A stretch of 64,000 nt of DNA from Adineta ricciae (Eukaryota; Rotifera; Eurotatoria; Adinetida; Adinetidae), in the NCBI GenBank assembly GCA_905250025.1, contig CAJNOJ010000287.1, positions 1 through 64,000 of the forward strand. The letters run 5' to 3'. Each line of letters opens with the position of its first letter. The first letter of the stretch is position 1. The position numbers and the translations under genes are program-made. This document shows, piece by piece, positions 24,974-37,938 of the stretch. The notes under the pieces are model-generated. The model did not search any database and was not told the DNA's origin. It saw only the letters and a program-made list of their open reading frames with translations.

Positions 24974-26521
24974 TTATTGTCCATTTGTTAGTCGATCGAT
25001 ACATGTCGCCGTACATTGTTCCTTTTTTAAGAATTTATTTTCATTTCCTTTACATCCAGAGTATTCGAATTGCCGACATTCTCGACTTTTATTATCATAA
25101 TACCACATATCAATACGTCCTAAACATTCACCGCGATCGAATGATGGGCCACAGGCTACAAATAACAAAGTATTTTTTCTCGGGAGAGATTCTCTCGAAT
25201 AAACTTACTAATACATTCTAAATGACAATCATGTAACGAGAGAAAATTGTTTTCATTTCCTCCCAAACCACGATAAACAAACAGATGGCATGTGTCTTGA
25301 TCAGGATGGTAATACCAACGATTATGGTATCGTAAATCGGTATCATGATAGCCAGCATCTCGTGGTTGATAGCAACGTGTTGGACGGTCTACAGTGGAAA
25401 AGTGACTATTAGAATTTAAAGTGTTTAGATCTAAGATTTTACCATGTTCAGTGCCGTTCGCCGGTTCACAATAAGGATGTCCTTCTTCGGTTATAACACA
25501 TTCATCAGTGCCAAAGCATGGATAGTTCTATTCAAAGGTCGAATTTTTCTAGAATTTACTTCGCTGGTACTCACTTGACAGGGTGGAGTGCATAGGCATG
25601 TGTCGTTGAGAATTTCAAAACCATAAAGACATTCTTTTAAGCATTGACAGGATAAATCACATAAGGGAGTTGCTGCTTCCTTTGATGTTAAATTGGAAGA
25701 TATATTTAAATCTTGAAATTCGGTTTCGCTGAACAAGAAGTCTGAATCAACGGGAATAAGTGCATCTTTTTGAGAAAGATGCGTATTATTGAAATCGGTA
25801 TAGATCAAATCGGTCGTCACTGAGTCATTTAATGAATAACTTGTTGGATAATCTGTTGTAACATTTGAAACTAGTACTATAGTAGAATTGAAAACAACAT
25901 CAGATGTCACTGATTCGGTTTGTTCGATGATTTGAGTGGAAACGATTGCAATCGTTGTCGATTCCAATATTTCTTCCGTTGTCACCAGAATTGTTGAATT
26001 TGTCGCTGAATAACTTGTATTATTGCTATTTTCAACATGATCACTTGTTGTTTGATCGTCCGTTTGATTTAGTTCTGCTAAATCTTGCCTTAATAACAAA
26101 TGTCTCATTGTCGTCTGTTCATCTGTTGTTCGATTGTTCGTATCATTTTCCATTACTGATAAATCCTCTGTAGTACTTTCGAAATTGAATACTGTTGTAC
26201 TCAATGAAGCATTGCTATCTGATGTATCCAAGGCAATTTCGACTTCATCATTATCACCATGTCTTGACCAACGTTTCAATCGCTTCAACAACGGTATTTG
26301 AGAATTCATATACTCTGATTGTGAATATTCATGATTGATAATTGAAGTATTCTGCTCATTTTCAAATGAATACATTGGGAAACGAAGAGTTGCTGCATTC
26401 GTGTACTACAAAAAAAAACAGAACTTCGGTATAATCAATACAAATATACAGCACTTACATGTGTGATGAACAGCAACAACAACAACAATAGAGATAACAT
26501 ACACGAACAAGAGTTAGTCAT
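24974..26521 (-). CDS. Secreted Kunitz-domain protein with two inhibitor-like domains
   Basis: Exon 1 (ATG at 26521) encodes MTNSCSCMLSLLLLLLFITH, a clear signal peptide. A long Ser/Thr/Asn/Asp-rich region (25740-26360) with many N-x-S/T sites follows, then a Cys-rich stretch CDLSCQCLKEC..CLCTPPC, and two Kunitz/BPTI domains. The C-terminal one (24990-25160) has all six cysteines: CGPSFDRGEC..WYYDNKSREC..FEYSGCKGN..CTATC. The first (25220-25380) keeps the fold signature RWYYHPDQDTCHLFVYRG, GGNENNF and four cysteines but lacks both members of the Cys2-Cys4 pair. Kunitz proteins normally block serine proteases through the loop held by that pair, so the first domain may not inhibit. The protein ends ..RLTNGQ. 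Confidence 0.85.
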
Positions 26522-27944
26522 ATTTATGTTGCGTTAACACAATGTTGAAATGAACAAGAAAATTCCTTCGGCCGATACAAAATGATGATTGTTGTTGTAG
26601 AACATCTAAGAAAAAAACTAATACATCCTTCGTTTCTGTTTTTTTTTCTGCTATGCTTTTATCACGTAATCCTCATCATGATAACGGACAATCAATATCT
26701 GTTATGTTGCGCTTTCCTTCTACTGTTCGATGTAATTTCTTGATAATCGACCTCTGGTCAAGCAAACAATTTCTCTTTTATCTTCTCAGTTAGTTTACAT
26801 TATCATTACAAAACATCATCTTTCTTCGATGTTGTTTTATTTTTCTGTCATATTTCTTTCCTTGTATCGAATGGTTAACGAGCTAAAGTAAACTGACCCT
26901 TTCTAACAAAAATACAAACACATTTCATAATCAGTTTCCTCTCGCGAAGAGATTTTCTACGTGTTTGTTTGAACGTCCACATCATTTATGTAAATTTCAA
27001 CGAATCATTATGAAAGAAGAAGAGAAATCGGGCAGTTCTTTTGTTTATCTTTCAAGGTCTTCGTATAATTAAGATTGTTGTGTTGTTATGATGAACAAGC
27101 AAACGCGAGAAAGGAAGAATTTTCGGTTACATCATCACATTTTTTTTGTCTTCATTTCATGAGATGCATACCGATAATAGCTGTCCTTTATTCAGATTGT
27201 GTAATCGTATCACTTTCGATGATGGCATGAACAAGAAGAGCCGTCGGTCACTGTTCGCGTGATTGCTATCGACTTCTTTCAATATGATTATGCTCATTAG
27301 GACGGCACACATAATTATCCAAATTCTTCGTTTGTTGTTCATGACGTAACCAGGAAAAAAGAAAACTCGACGGAGAGAAATTCAACAGAAATCTCTCGCA
27401 AAGTTAATAAAACAATCACTTTCAACTGAACTTTTGCTGGCATTCGTTTTCTGTCAATCATTTTTTTAGGACAAACATTCTTCTTTATTAAATCGCATCG
27501 TCATCCATTATCGCATTGAAATGTATGTTTCGCCTGCAGCCAAGAACTTTTTGTCTGTTCACTCACACTTGAAAAATGAATGTTACAGATACCTGAGATT
27601 TAATTGTACCGTTTGAATCAAATTCAGACTTCATTCTCTCTTTTCTTCTATCGTCTTTTTTTTTTGACATATGTACTCTCAGACTTTTGCACGCAAATTT
27701 CTCTCACAAAAGAACAAGTGAAAAAGAGAGAAAAGAAAAGCTGAATAGAGAGAAAGTATAAAAAAAAAAGAATGGTATTATATTCTCTTCTGAAATACAA
27801 GGTAACGAACATTTTATGGAGTAGTTTTTCTGTCAACAGTGATTCTTAGATCATATCTTCACTATTTGAAATTATCAACTATTTTTGTTTTTTCCCTTCC
27901 CTTCTAATCGATTAGTAAGTAGGTCATCTTTCTGCATAGATCTG
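26522..27944. other. Divergent intergenic region with one small candidate gene
   Basis: About 1.4 kb between the Kunitz gene and the MYND-finger gene. AT-rich, with T runs near 26640 and 27650. The only frame worth noting is the small signal-peptide-like one at 27157-27342. Confidence 0.5.
27157..27342 (-). CDS. Possible small secreted peptide (61 codons)
   Basis: ATG-initiated frame starting MNNKRRIWIIMCAVLMSIII, a basic N-terminus followed by a hydrophobic stretch typical of a signal peptide, then about 35 polar residues including a dibasic RR. A GTATGC donor-like site lies before the end of the frame, so it may be only a first exon. No family recognised. It could be a chance frame. Confidence 0.25.
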   Translation of the reverse strand: MNNKRRIWIIMCAVLMSIIILKEVDSNHANSDRRLFLFMPSSKVIRLHNLNKGQLLSVCIS

Positions 27945-29676
27945 ATGATTTCAACGAATGATACTTATCAGCATTATCCTGTGATCAAACAATCGAAAGT
28001 ACGGAAATTGTCTACATATGCATCGTCCATTAGTAGCAGTGGAAGCGCAAGTTCAGTGAGCAATTCTCCGAATAGTAGCAAACAGAAACTTTTCTATCCG
28101 AACGGTGATAACGATGAAGGCTATGCAAGTTTTACCACGACAAGCACACTCTTAGGCAGTAATAATAGTTCCACACTACATCGAGATGATAGTTCGTATT
28201 ATACATTCGGTTCGGAACGTTTTTTGTCGAAGAAGACGCCTTCGGTCTCTCGAGTTCTGGCTGAAAGTGGATCGGATAAGTCGCAAGTGTCTGACGACGA
28301 TGAACTAGAAGGATTACTCGATTGGTCTTCGTTGAATCAACAAGTTCAAGCATTGGTTTCGCGTTTTGATAAATGGCTACATGAACCATTGCCTGATCGT
28401 AGTATCCCGATTAAAAAGTCTCGTGTTGAACATGCATATCCAGTTTTACAACGACGAACATCATCAATTCCGTTAGCAATTAATTTAGCTACCGATAATA
28501 CGAATAAAATACCAAATCAGTCGAATTATGTTGTTAATTTTGTACAGAATAATTACATTCCCAAACAAAAAACGGGAAAAAACATTCGATCGCGTGTGAA
28601 TTTCAACTTTCCAACTGAAAAGGTTAGAAATACGTCAGTATTTGACAAAACAAGTTTGAACTTTCTTGTTCTTAGCTTCAACATTGTACAACTTGTTCAA
28701 GACTCATCCAATTAACCTCTGCAATTCATACACAACGACTTTCAATCACATGTCCCTATTGTGAACAAATCTATTGTAGTAAAACATGTCAACAGTCAGA
28801 TTGGCCTATACACAAACGTCAATGTCCGCTAGCAAATTCTTATTCATGTTGCGGACATATATTACATTTAATGAAAAGTAACACGTGTGTAGTGAAACGT
28901 TTGAGCACATTGGCATCAAGTGGATATTTGTCATCGGGACGCGGTGCAACATTACTCTATTTTGATAATATGAAAGAAGCTGATCTTTACATCCAATCGG
29001 GCACTATTGAAAATACGCGTTTAATGGCTGTTTATTGGGCGTTGACTGACCCGACAACAATATCTGCAATCGAAAACCTTCGTCCAACGGATTATGAGCG
29101 TTTGAAAGCACTTTGCGTAAAATATGATCCTAGTACAGAATTCGTTTGTCATGTGACCATACGAGTCGATGATACAAAAAGTAAGACTGACCATTTAATA
29201 CAATAAATTCGATCGAATCTTTCCATTGATTAGATATTCCACCCAACACATGTGTAAGTCAAACAATGGTTTTTAAACTATTAGAAAATTCTTCGAGTTC
29301 TCAAGCCGATCCGTCGTCATCCTCAGGCACTTATCCAACCTTGTACTTAACATCCTTAAATTACGATCAAGCGGCAGTTTCTGATCGTCATCATATGCGA
29401 CAAGTATTCTTTGCTAAATTACAAGTTGAATTACGCGAACGTGGAATCGAAATCGAACAACACTATCCTGAATTATATCATAAACTATGTGATTATATTT
29501 CAACTAAATCCGACCAAGAATACGCGTTACCATTTACACCGATATGTTTATTTATGCGACATAGATACTCTCAACAATTGTTCATGTGCGTGATCACACC
29601 TGAATCAGAACCTGATCGTTCGTGGCTGCTCGATCGTTGTTTAGTGGAGAAACCATTAACTCATTTTTCTAGCTAA
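27945..29676 (+). CDS. MYND-type zinc-finger protein
   Basis: Three exons, 27945-28622, 28676-29180 and 29234-29676, join with frame kept and give 541 residues. The first exon is disordered and Ser-rich, with a short acidic/amphipathic block (DDELEGLLDWSSLNQQVQAL) around 28290-28360. Exon 2 opens with a complete MYND-like zinc cluster: CTTC, then CPYCEQIYCSKTCQQSDWPIHKRQC, that is C-x2-C..C-x2-C-x4-YC-x3-C-x7-H-x3-C. MYND fingers bind proline-containing peptides. The remainder (about 28870-29676) is a well-ordered region with no domain I can name. A weak similarity in layout to the apical-junction AJM-1 family is possible but unproven. The chosen start is the first in-frame ATG. Confidence 0.75.
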
Positions 29677-30583
29677 CCTTCCAGGATTCGTATAAATATA
29701 TATATTTTTTTTTCGATGTCATAGAACAAAGTGAAAAGACCTTTATGCCAATACTTCACTTGATTTCGATCGTATTTGTTTAGCTGCTAGGACACGATAG
29801 ATTAGTGAACATCGTTAATCAACCAATACTTCTTTCCAAAGAATGGATATTTACTCATGCAGTAATAAATGTCTTCAGGTGATATATGTGAGACGATTAG
29901 AAGAATGCGTATTGCTGATGAGAAAGAATAAGTGGTTGAATGGTAACTCAAATGAAGATTATATAATACAACTGCCGTCCGTTTTTCTTTAGCTAATTGA
30001 GAGAATGTGTTACTTATCTTCTTTTTTTTTATATGTATTTTCAAAAGATTTAATAAGTTTTTATTAGCTTTTATATTTTATAACAGAATTTTATGCAAAG
30101 CAATATTCATTGGCTTCACGAAACCATTTTCTTTCTCACTAAGTGTATTGACTTTCTTCAGCAGACAATCATTGAATGGATTCGTTCTAATTAGCGACGA
30201 AACAGTATATTGAATTGAAGATAGAGGCGTGATATTTGTCATCTCAGATCTGTACCGAGAGAAAAACAATCCTTTAATTCTTTCGAATATGTATGACGAA
30301 ATATCGCCTACGACGCTGGCTAATAGAAGTTTGATGAGCTTAAATGATGTGATTACATATCGATGTGCTTTTCATCAATAACGAAGAAAATATAAAAGAT
30401 TTCGATAACAACAATATAATGGCAGATTGATTAAGCGAAAGACGAGAGAATATTTGTAAGTTCGATGAACTCAACCTTCGATGTAGTTCGCCATTTTTGC
30501 ATCGTCCTATAAGGTGAATAATCAACGTCTGACGAACAAGAAAGGATATTCGATTTGTCATTGTAGAACATTTTCGGTTGCAG
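29677..30583. other. Intergenic region upstream of the DOMON-EGF gene
   Basis: About 900 bp. A T run near 29708 follows the MYND gene stop. Short open frames on both strands overlap each other and carry no domains; no gene supported. Confidence 0.5.
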
Positions 30584-33500
30584 ATGAAACATCAACTTTA
30601 TTTATTATTATTGTTATTATTATTAATCAGTGATTTTCTTGAACGTATGTTTGACAGATGATTGAGTCGAAATGAATTCTATCTTCGTACTTCCATATTC
30701 TAGCTATTCACGGTCAATGTGCAGGTGGAATATGGTCCATTCAACAGTCCAACATTGGTTCATTTTCTGTTTCATGGAGATATAATATGGCTTCGAATAC
30801 AGTTCAGTTTATCATTGAGGGTAGATTTTGTCATTCGAGATGATATTCATTTCATCTGATAATCGATTCTGCATTTGATAGGAAAAGCAACAGATAGTAT
30901 TAATCTTTCAACAACTTACATTGCACTCGGTTGGTCTGACACAGCACCAACTATGGTTTGTATTCTATTTCTATACAAGGATCTCTTTGATTGAATTGTA
31001 TGATTCATGTCTATTTAGACTAAGATGGACGTGGCTATGTTCTTCCCTGGAACTCAAATCGTTCAAGATCGGTAAAGAGGCTCTGGTTTTTTTTCTCTGC
31101 TATCTTCATATAACTGATACTTTCAATAGATTTTCTCAAGGGCATAGTGCACCAACATTGGATAATCAACAAGATTTTTGTGTTATTCGCACTAACACGA
31201 CGGATAAAAACATTTATGCCGCATTTGAACGTTTCCTCGCCACAGGAGATACAAAGGATATTAGTTTCACATCAGATGTCTATTTAATGTTTGCAGTGGG
31301 ATCATATACATTCACAAATGGTTACAACCCTCAGCAGCATTCTTTTCGTACATCATATCAAACGAGCATCAGCTTGCTCAGCTGTAGTTCAAGTATGTAG
31401 TAGAGATGATCTACTCGAAGACGAGAATTAAAAGAATCTTTACTAATTCATGTATAATTTAGGTGGTTGTTCAACAACGAGTTGTCCTATTGCTGCTTGT
31501 CCATGTTTACAACAAATCACCACCGGTTCTGGACAGTGTGTTTGCTTTCCGCCATCGTCATGTGTTTCAGGTTCAACAGTGACACCACGAATAAGCACAA
31601 CAATATCTGTCGCAGGAGGAATATCGTCCGTGGGGACATCATTGACTGGTTCATGTCAAAATCAAACGAATCCATGTACATCCAATGGAATATGTATTCA
31701 ACTATCAGCAACGCAATATATGTGTCAATGTAAAAATAACTACACGGGTGTATATTGCCAAACGCCATTGGGAGATAACAATACTGGCCTGTCGAATTCG
31801 TGTCAATGTCTTAACAGTGGTACCTGCTTAACAAATGGGTCTTGTTTGTGTAGCAATCTTTTCCGAGGAAAATTTTGTCAAATAAGTATGATCGTGTCGA
31901 GTGAATACATTTATCGAGTGAATTTCAATATTCAGATAATCCGTGCAATAATTATTGTCAATACAATGGCAACTGCTCCGTAGTTTGTACGGATACGGCG
32001 TGCAATAGACCAGTATGCAGCTGTGGAAATGACAGTACTGGTGCACAATGTGAAACAAGCGTAAGTGGACCATGTCAAGCAAGTACATGTATAAATGGAA
32101 ATTGTGTGACACTATCCAATGGAACAATGCAATGTCAATGCAATTATGGCTATTTTGGAAGTCGATGCAATTTAGGTAAGAGAGAAAAACAATAAAACTG
32201 TACACAAGATGCTTATTTTCATGTCTTCTCTTCTAGTCAATAGTTGTCTATCAAGTCCATGCAATCAAGGTACTTGTGTACCATCATCAACTTGTCAAGG
32301 CCTTTTGTGTAGCTATGCGTGTTTGTGTCCAACTGGAGTGACAGGTTATTATTTTCGAATATTTTCATACAATTACAGTTCATCTATTTTGATCATCATA
32401 CAATAGGGAGCAATTGTGAAAATAATAATAATCCATGTCAAAGCAATCCATGTCAAAATAATGGTACCTGTCTTTCATCGTCGAACAAATTTTCGTGTAG
32501 ATGTCAACTTCCATATGGTGGAACACTTTGTGAATTAACAATTAATGTTTGCACACCCAATCCTTGTTTTAATAACGGTGAATGCGTTCGAAGTACCAAT
32601 ATACAGGATGGTACTTATCGATGCAATTGTCCGACTGGATTTATCGGTACAAGTTGTGAATACAGTACGATGGAAGTTGTTTTCTTGGAATGGAAGTTTG
32701 ATTTATATGTTTAGTAAGTGGTTGCATATCGTCACCATGCCGAAATGGTGGTCAATGTATATCATCGACTACCAATTGTTCTTCAACAACATGTCCTGCA
32801 ACTTGTAAATGTGTCATTGGCACAAGTGGAATTTTTTGCGAACAACTAAGTCTTTCATGTTCAACACAACCTTGTTTGAATGGTGGCATTTGCTTGACCA
32901 ACTCGACAACGAATATTTCTTATTGTCAATGTCTCTCAAATACAACCGGCGTTCGGTAAGATGACAATTTTTAAACTTATATTTCTAATAACGACCACTT
33001 TCCCCGTTGCTTAGTTGCGAAACAATTGTACCGCTATGCACAGCTTCGACATGCGCAAATAATGGTGTTTGTTATGTCGATGCATCAGGAGGAAACAATG
33101 TACTACGATGCATATGTGCATCAGGATATACTGGTGCAGATTGTCAAATAGCAAGGAATACCTTGGGTTCTTGTGCATCAAATCCTTGCGGATATAATGG
33201 TACTTGCTTTGCAATAACAAATGCGTCCTATTATTGCGTTTGTTCTAACGGTGCAGTTGGATCATCATGCAGTTCAAGTAAATTCTAAATGTTCCAAAAA
33301 TCAATATCTATTTGTTCTTCATCTTAGCTGCCATAACATCGTGTGATAACTCTCCTTGCTATTATCTTGCAACATGCCAAGCTGTATCCAATAGCAATCC
33401 AAAAACTTATGAATGTATTTGTCCAGATTATTTGACGGGTGATCGTTGTCAATATGTAAATAGTTGCCAAAAACAACCATGTTACAACCAAGGAACTTGC

Positions 33501-36142
33501 ATTCCATTGGGTCCACAAAATAATTTCATGTGTGTATGCCAACGAGGTTTTGGGCAATATGATTGTTCGACATGTATGTCGCTTGACGAAGATGTTTTTT
33601 TTTCTTGATAATTGAAGAGATTTCTCGTAGATCTGGGCTTAACATGTAATTCAAGTGTATGTTTAAATGGTGGTACATGTGATTCTAACAGTACAAGTAT
33701 ACGATGTATCTGTCCAGCTAGTTTTGCCGGAGCACGGTGTGAATGGAGTAAGGAAGTCGACTCATTTTTTTCGATGTTAGATGTAAATATGAAAAATCAT
33801 ATTTAGCTTCGGTTTGCTCAATAACTACTTGCTCAAATGGTGGAACGTGCAGACAAATAGCAGCAACAATGGCTGAATGTCTATGTCCACTTGGTTTTAC
33901 TGGTCCAACATGTGGATTACGTATGTTGTTCGATCGAACATGATTCAGTGTATTCATATATGTATAGGTGACTCGTGCGCCAATTCTCCATGTAAAAATG
34001 GTGCCGCTTGCACGACTTTGCTTGGTGAGACAAGTAACAATTGGTCTATGTATCGATGTAATTGCCCACCGCAACGTTATGGTGAACTCTGTGATACACG
34101 TAAGAATAATTATTGGAAGCAAATTACCTAGTTTTGAGCGATTTTTGTGTGTAGCGATCAGTTCCTGTGCTAATATGTTATGCCCATCGTTCAAAATTTG
34201 TAGTGAACAATCAACTGGGCCGGTGTGCACATGCACCGGAAATAAAGTGGGCACATTTTGTCAATACGGTTAGTGATCAAATTCTACTTAATACTCATGA
34301 ATAATAGATGTGTGTCTGTTTAGAAAATCCATGTACACTTTCGACATCAACAGCATATTGTCAAAATGGAGGCACTTGTATTTCATCGAATACAGATCCT
34401 CCGGTCGCTACTTGTCTGTGTCGCACAGGTTATACAGGTTCTCGGTGCAATACAATTCTTCAAAATGATCCATGTGGTAGTACGCCATGCTTAAACCATG
34501 GCTACTGTGCACTATCCATGGTCAATACGACATTTGCATGTATTTGTAATGCCAATTATACCGGTTCTCAATGTGAAAGATGTAAGCCAATTGTAGTTTT
34601 TCTGAGAAGTTTTCTTTCATTCTGGTTCTTCAGCCAATCCGTGTCAATCATCTCCATGCTTAAATTCAGCTGTTTGTCAAAGTCAATGGAATACCACGAA
34701 CACATGGTATACATGCCGTTGTCTCGAAACATTCACAGGAACTAGATGCGAAACATCCCTACTCAATCCATGTGGCGGATTATGTATGAACGGGTATTTA
34801 TTTCCTTAATACTCTCTTGTTAACCATTTTACATTTCCTTACATTGCAGAAGTCCGTGTGTTGATGGTGTATGTGTATGTTCGTCGCAATACATTGGCAC
34901 ATATTGTGGATACGGTATGTCGTTTCTCTTCTTCTTGAACATTTTCGATTCATCCATTTCATTAATTAGCTAATCCATGTCAAAGCTCAATCTGTCGAAA
35001 TGGTGGTCTCTGTGCGTCGAGTTACAATATGACCAGCGCTTCATTTTCATGCACGTGTCCACCTCTGTATACTGGTCAATATTGTGAGAATTATCTCACT
35101 ACACAAACAGCGGACTGTACTCTGCCATGTTATAATGGTGCCACTTGTCAGAATGGTATCTGCACGTGTACATCACAATACGTTGGACCTTCGTGTCAAT
35201 ACGGTAAAGGAGTGTCGAAACAAAAACTAAAAAGTTATGCGTGTTTCTAATATTTCAGAAAATCCATGTGTCAAAAACAATCCATGTTTGAATAGTGCTA
35301 CTTGTTTCGGTCGATATTATCTTAATGGAACTTTGTATACCCAATGCTTTTGTTTACAGGGATATACAGGAGCGAATTGTGAAAGTATGACGTATATATT
35401 ATTTCGTCCGTTCACTTCTGTTCATTTAGCTCCAATTTGTTCGTTAACGTCGTGCAATAGCGGCAACTGTACTGCAGTTCAAAACAGTTTTGTTTGTACA
35501 TGTCCAAGTGGAAAATCTGGTGATCAGTGTCAAGTAAATCTATTCATTTGAAACTATTCATTCACTCACACTCTCTCCTTGTTTAGTACACTAATGCTTG
35601 TGTAAGTAACCCATGTTCTGCAACAGAACAATGTGAACAGAATGGCAATAGTTACAAATGTATGCTCGACATAAAACTAAGAGAGAGATTTTGATTAATA
35701 TCTACATTTGATCTTTCTAGGTGTTTCGTGTTACGATAAAAGTACATTCTGTTCAATCTATCAAACTAATCGCGAATATTGCAGTAATCTCTACGCTCTT
35801 TCGGTCGATAACAGCTCTTATTCCGTGTTGGAAATGTGTCCGCGTTCGTGTGGTCAATGTGAATCGACACAAAAGTCGAATGAGCAAAATACCGATATTG
35901 TAGTACCATCCAATGACACTGATAGCAGTGATTCGACAACGACAACAACGACGACGACTACGTCGAGCTCAACTACAACAACATTCGGACTTAATATAAT
36001 CTTCTCACGTGCAGACAAGTGTGTCGATCGACGACATGATTGTGCAGAACAAAAAGTCTTGGGCTTTTGTGAAATTTGGAATGCAAAATATCCCGACGAT
36101 TGTATGAACACATGTCATCCAGCTTGTAATACACATATCTAA
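30584..36142 (+). CDS. Giant secreted DOMON - multi-EGF - double ShKT protein
   Basis: Exon 1 (30584-30644) encodes a signal peptide, MKHQLYLLLLLLLLISDFLE. A DOMON domain follows (30704-31390; motifs SFSVSWRYN, YIALGWSD, KMDVAMFFPG, FSQGHSAPTLDN, YLMFAVGSY), a beta-sandwich family that binds haem or sugars. Then come about 26 EGF-like modules from 31460 to 35660, each C-x-x-x-PC..NGG/NGTC..C.C..G..G..C. Introns fall mostly between modules in phase 1, so modules are cassette-like. The C-terminus has two ShKT six-cysteine modules (35720-35870, CPRSCGQC; 36015-36130, CMNTCHPAC) separated by a Thr/Ser run. AATAAA at 36194-36199. Probably an extracellular-matrix or mucosal surface protein; no transmembrane segment seen. 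No named orthologue. Confidence 0.85.
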
Positions 36143-36345
36143 CTTTTTTCCGAAACTAACCAGTTCGACAAGGTTTTAGTTCTCACATTGAAGAATAAAT
36201 ATCTCATCATTTACTATTTTTGAAATCAAAATAAATTCTTTGTTTCTAATTCTTCGAAAAAAGAGAATTTCCTTGCTTTTGTCTAGCATTATTTGCGTTC
36301 GCTCACAATCAGTTTAACACAGTGAAATAGCTAGTGAAGAAACAC

Positions 36346-36417
36346 AGCAGCGTGGCGCAGTGGAAGCGTGCTGGGCTCATAACTCAGAGGTCGGTAGATC
36401 GAAACTACTCGCTGCTA
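36346..36417 (+). tRNA. tRNA-iMet: Initiator tRNA-Met (CAT anticodon)
   Basis: 72 nt. The acceptor stem AGCAGCG pairs with CGCTGCT, then discriminator A. Initiator hallmarks: first pair A1:T72, B-box region GATCGAAAC with A at position 54 in place of T, and a G-rich anticodon stem around CTCATAA. The A box reads TGGCGCAGTGGAAGCG. The stem pairing to the usual GGG/CCC has one G:T pair (GGG/CTC). A T-rich pol III terminator begins about 6 nt downstream. No intron. Confidence 0.95.
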
Positions 36418-36743
36418 CTATTCTTTTTTTTTCTTTCCTTCCTTCCCTCTCTTCCCTTTGCGTCTAACAACGCCCCTCACGTTCGATTATCATTGAGGAC
36501 AAAATTCTTTTGCTGTGTGTTGAATCGAGTTGATGGTCGTACAGATTTTACACGTAATCACATGTTAAATAAACAAAAGTCTATTAACTTTTGTCAGTCA
36601 AATATTGTTTCTAACTGTGATTCAACGAATTAGTTAATCGAAAATAAATAAAGTTAACGCAACCGCGATTTCGATCATCTAAAACGCTAACTGCTCACGG
36701 GTGAATTTATTCGATTTTTAAATACGAAAAGGTACAGTCTATC

Positions 36744-37469
36744 CTAATGATAAATTGTATAAATAATCAGATTAACAATGATCAAAACTTCGAAGAAGTT
36801 CTTCAAAAGGCCACTATTTGTTTTCGATGTAAGACGATCACCAAACCAGCTTACATTAAACCACAGGCAAATATTGACGATCAACATTGTTATTGGATAT
36901 TCAATGGTTTTTATTATTAAATAATAAATTTTCTCAAACAGAATCCTATCGATATTGTAGCCATTTGAATTCTTGAAAACGTCATGACGATCGATGGCTT
37001 GTTCGAAAATAGAATTTCGATAATAATAAATGAGGATCAGACAGAGAAATAGAAGTAATGATGAGCAGATCATACGAAGATTTCTCAATTGCTCTTGAGT
37101 AACTCGTCGTACGTTTCCGATTCTGTTCATCAACGATGCGGAATATAATTCACATTCATGTTCGAATTGCCCTCGACGACGAACTGTATGACAACGAGTA
37201 CAGCGTACTAACAAATCATCCAACATGTTCCGTATTAGACGATTCGCTTTCGGTAAATGTAGATTATATTGCAAAGGTACGGAATCATTCCAAGTCCAGC
37301 GACATATTGGACAGTACGGTTCGGATAATTTTAAGAAGCAAGAACGACAAAATGCACTGTCACATTGAATATGCGTGTGAGGTTCTTGAAGAATATCCAA
37401 ACATATCGGACAGATCAGCGAAGGTGAAATGGATCGTTCATTAACGTAAACGTATGCGGTTTTATTCAT
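36744..37469 (-). CDS. RING-finger membrane protein with atypical RING
   Basis: Single-exon frame of 241 residues from ATG 37469. An N-terminal RING reads LICPICLDILQEPHTHIQCD then SAFCRSC..YCPICRWTW: cysteines are in place but the usual CGHxFC histidine is Ser (CDSAFC). A second small zinc-binding-like motif CTRCHTVRRRGQFEHEC follows. Two to three hydrophobic segments lie at about residues 136-152, 188-205 and 225-241, so it is likely an integral membrane E3 ligase-like protein. Membrane RING proteins pass ubiquitin from E2 to substrates at membranes. Intronless, unlike most neighbours. No specific orthologue. Confidence 0.8.
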   Translation of the reverse strand: MNKTAYVYVNERSISPSLICPICLDILQEPHTHIQCDSAFCRSCFLKLSEPYCPICRWTWNDSVPLQYNLHLPKANRLIRNMLDDLLVRCTRCHTVRRRGQFEHECELYSASLMNRIGNVRRVTQEQLRNLRMICSSLLLFLCLILIYYYRNSIFEQAIDRHDVFKNSNGYNIDRILFEKIYYLIIKTIEYPITMLIVNICLWFNVSWFGDRLTSKTNSGLLKNFFEVLIIVNLIIYTIYH

Positions 37470-37938
37470 GATTTATAAAAAAAAAAGAAAACGTGTAAAA
37501 GAGGAACAACAACATTCGTAGTACTTCACCGGAATAGAACACACGTACACAGAAATTAATCGATCAAAGCCGAAATGAGAGAAAAAGCACAAAGATCAAG
37601 AGAAAGAAATGTGGCAACTGCACTTGTTCCTTTATTTTTTTTGCCTTTTGTGTATAGATGGTCATGAAACCGAGATGAGAGTATAGCGTTTCTTTCCCCA
37701 TTACCTTTCGTATCATCTACCAATCAATACAAGTGCAAAGATGATGACTCATTTGTGTGATTTTTCGTAGTTTCTTCTTTTTTTTTTGTCGAGTACTTAA
37801 ATCCAAAAAATAATATTTTCGAAAGTCAAATGCGCATGTATACACACACACAAAACAGAACACACGTACACACACAAACATAAGCACTCATGTACAAATA
37901 CACGTAACATCCTAATGGAGATGTATCATATTTGTCAA

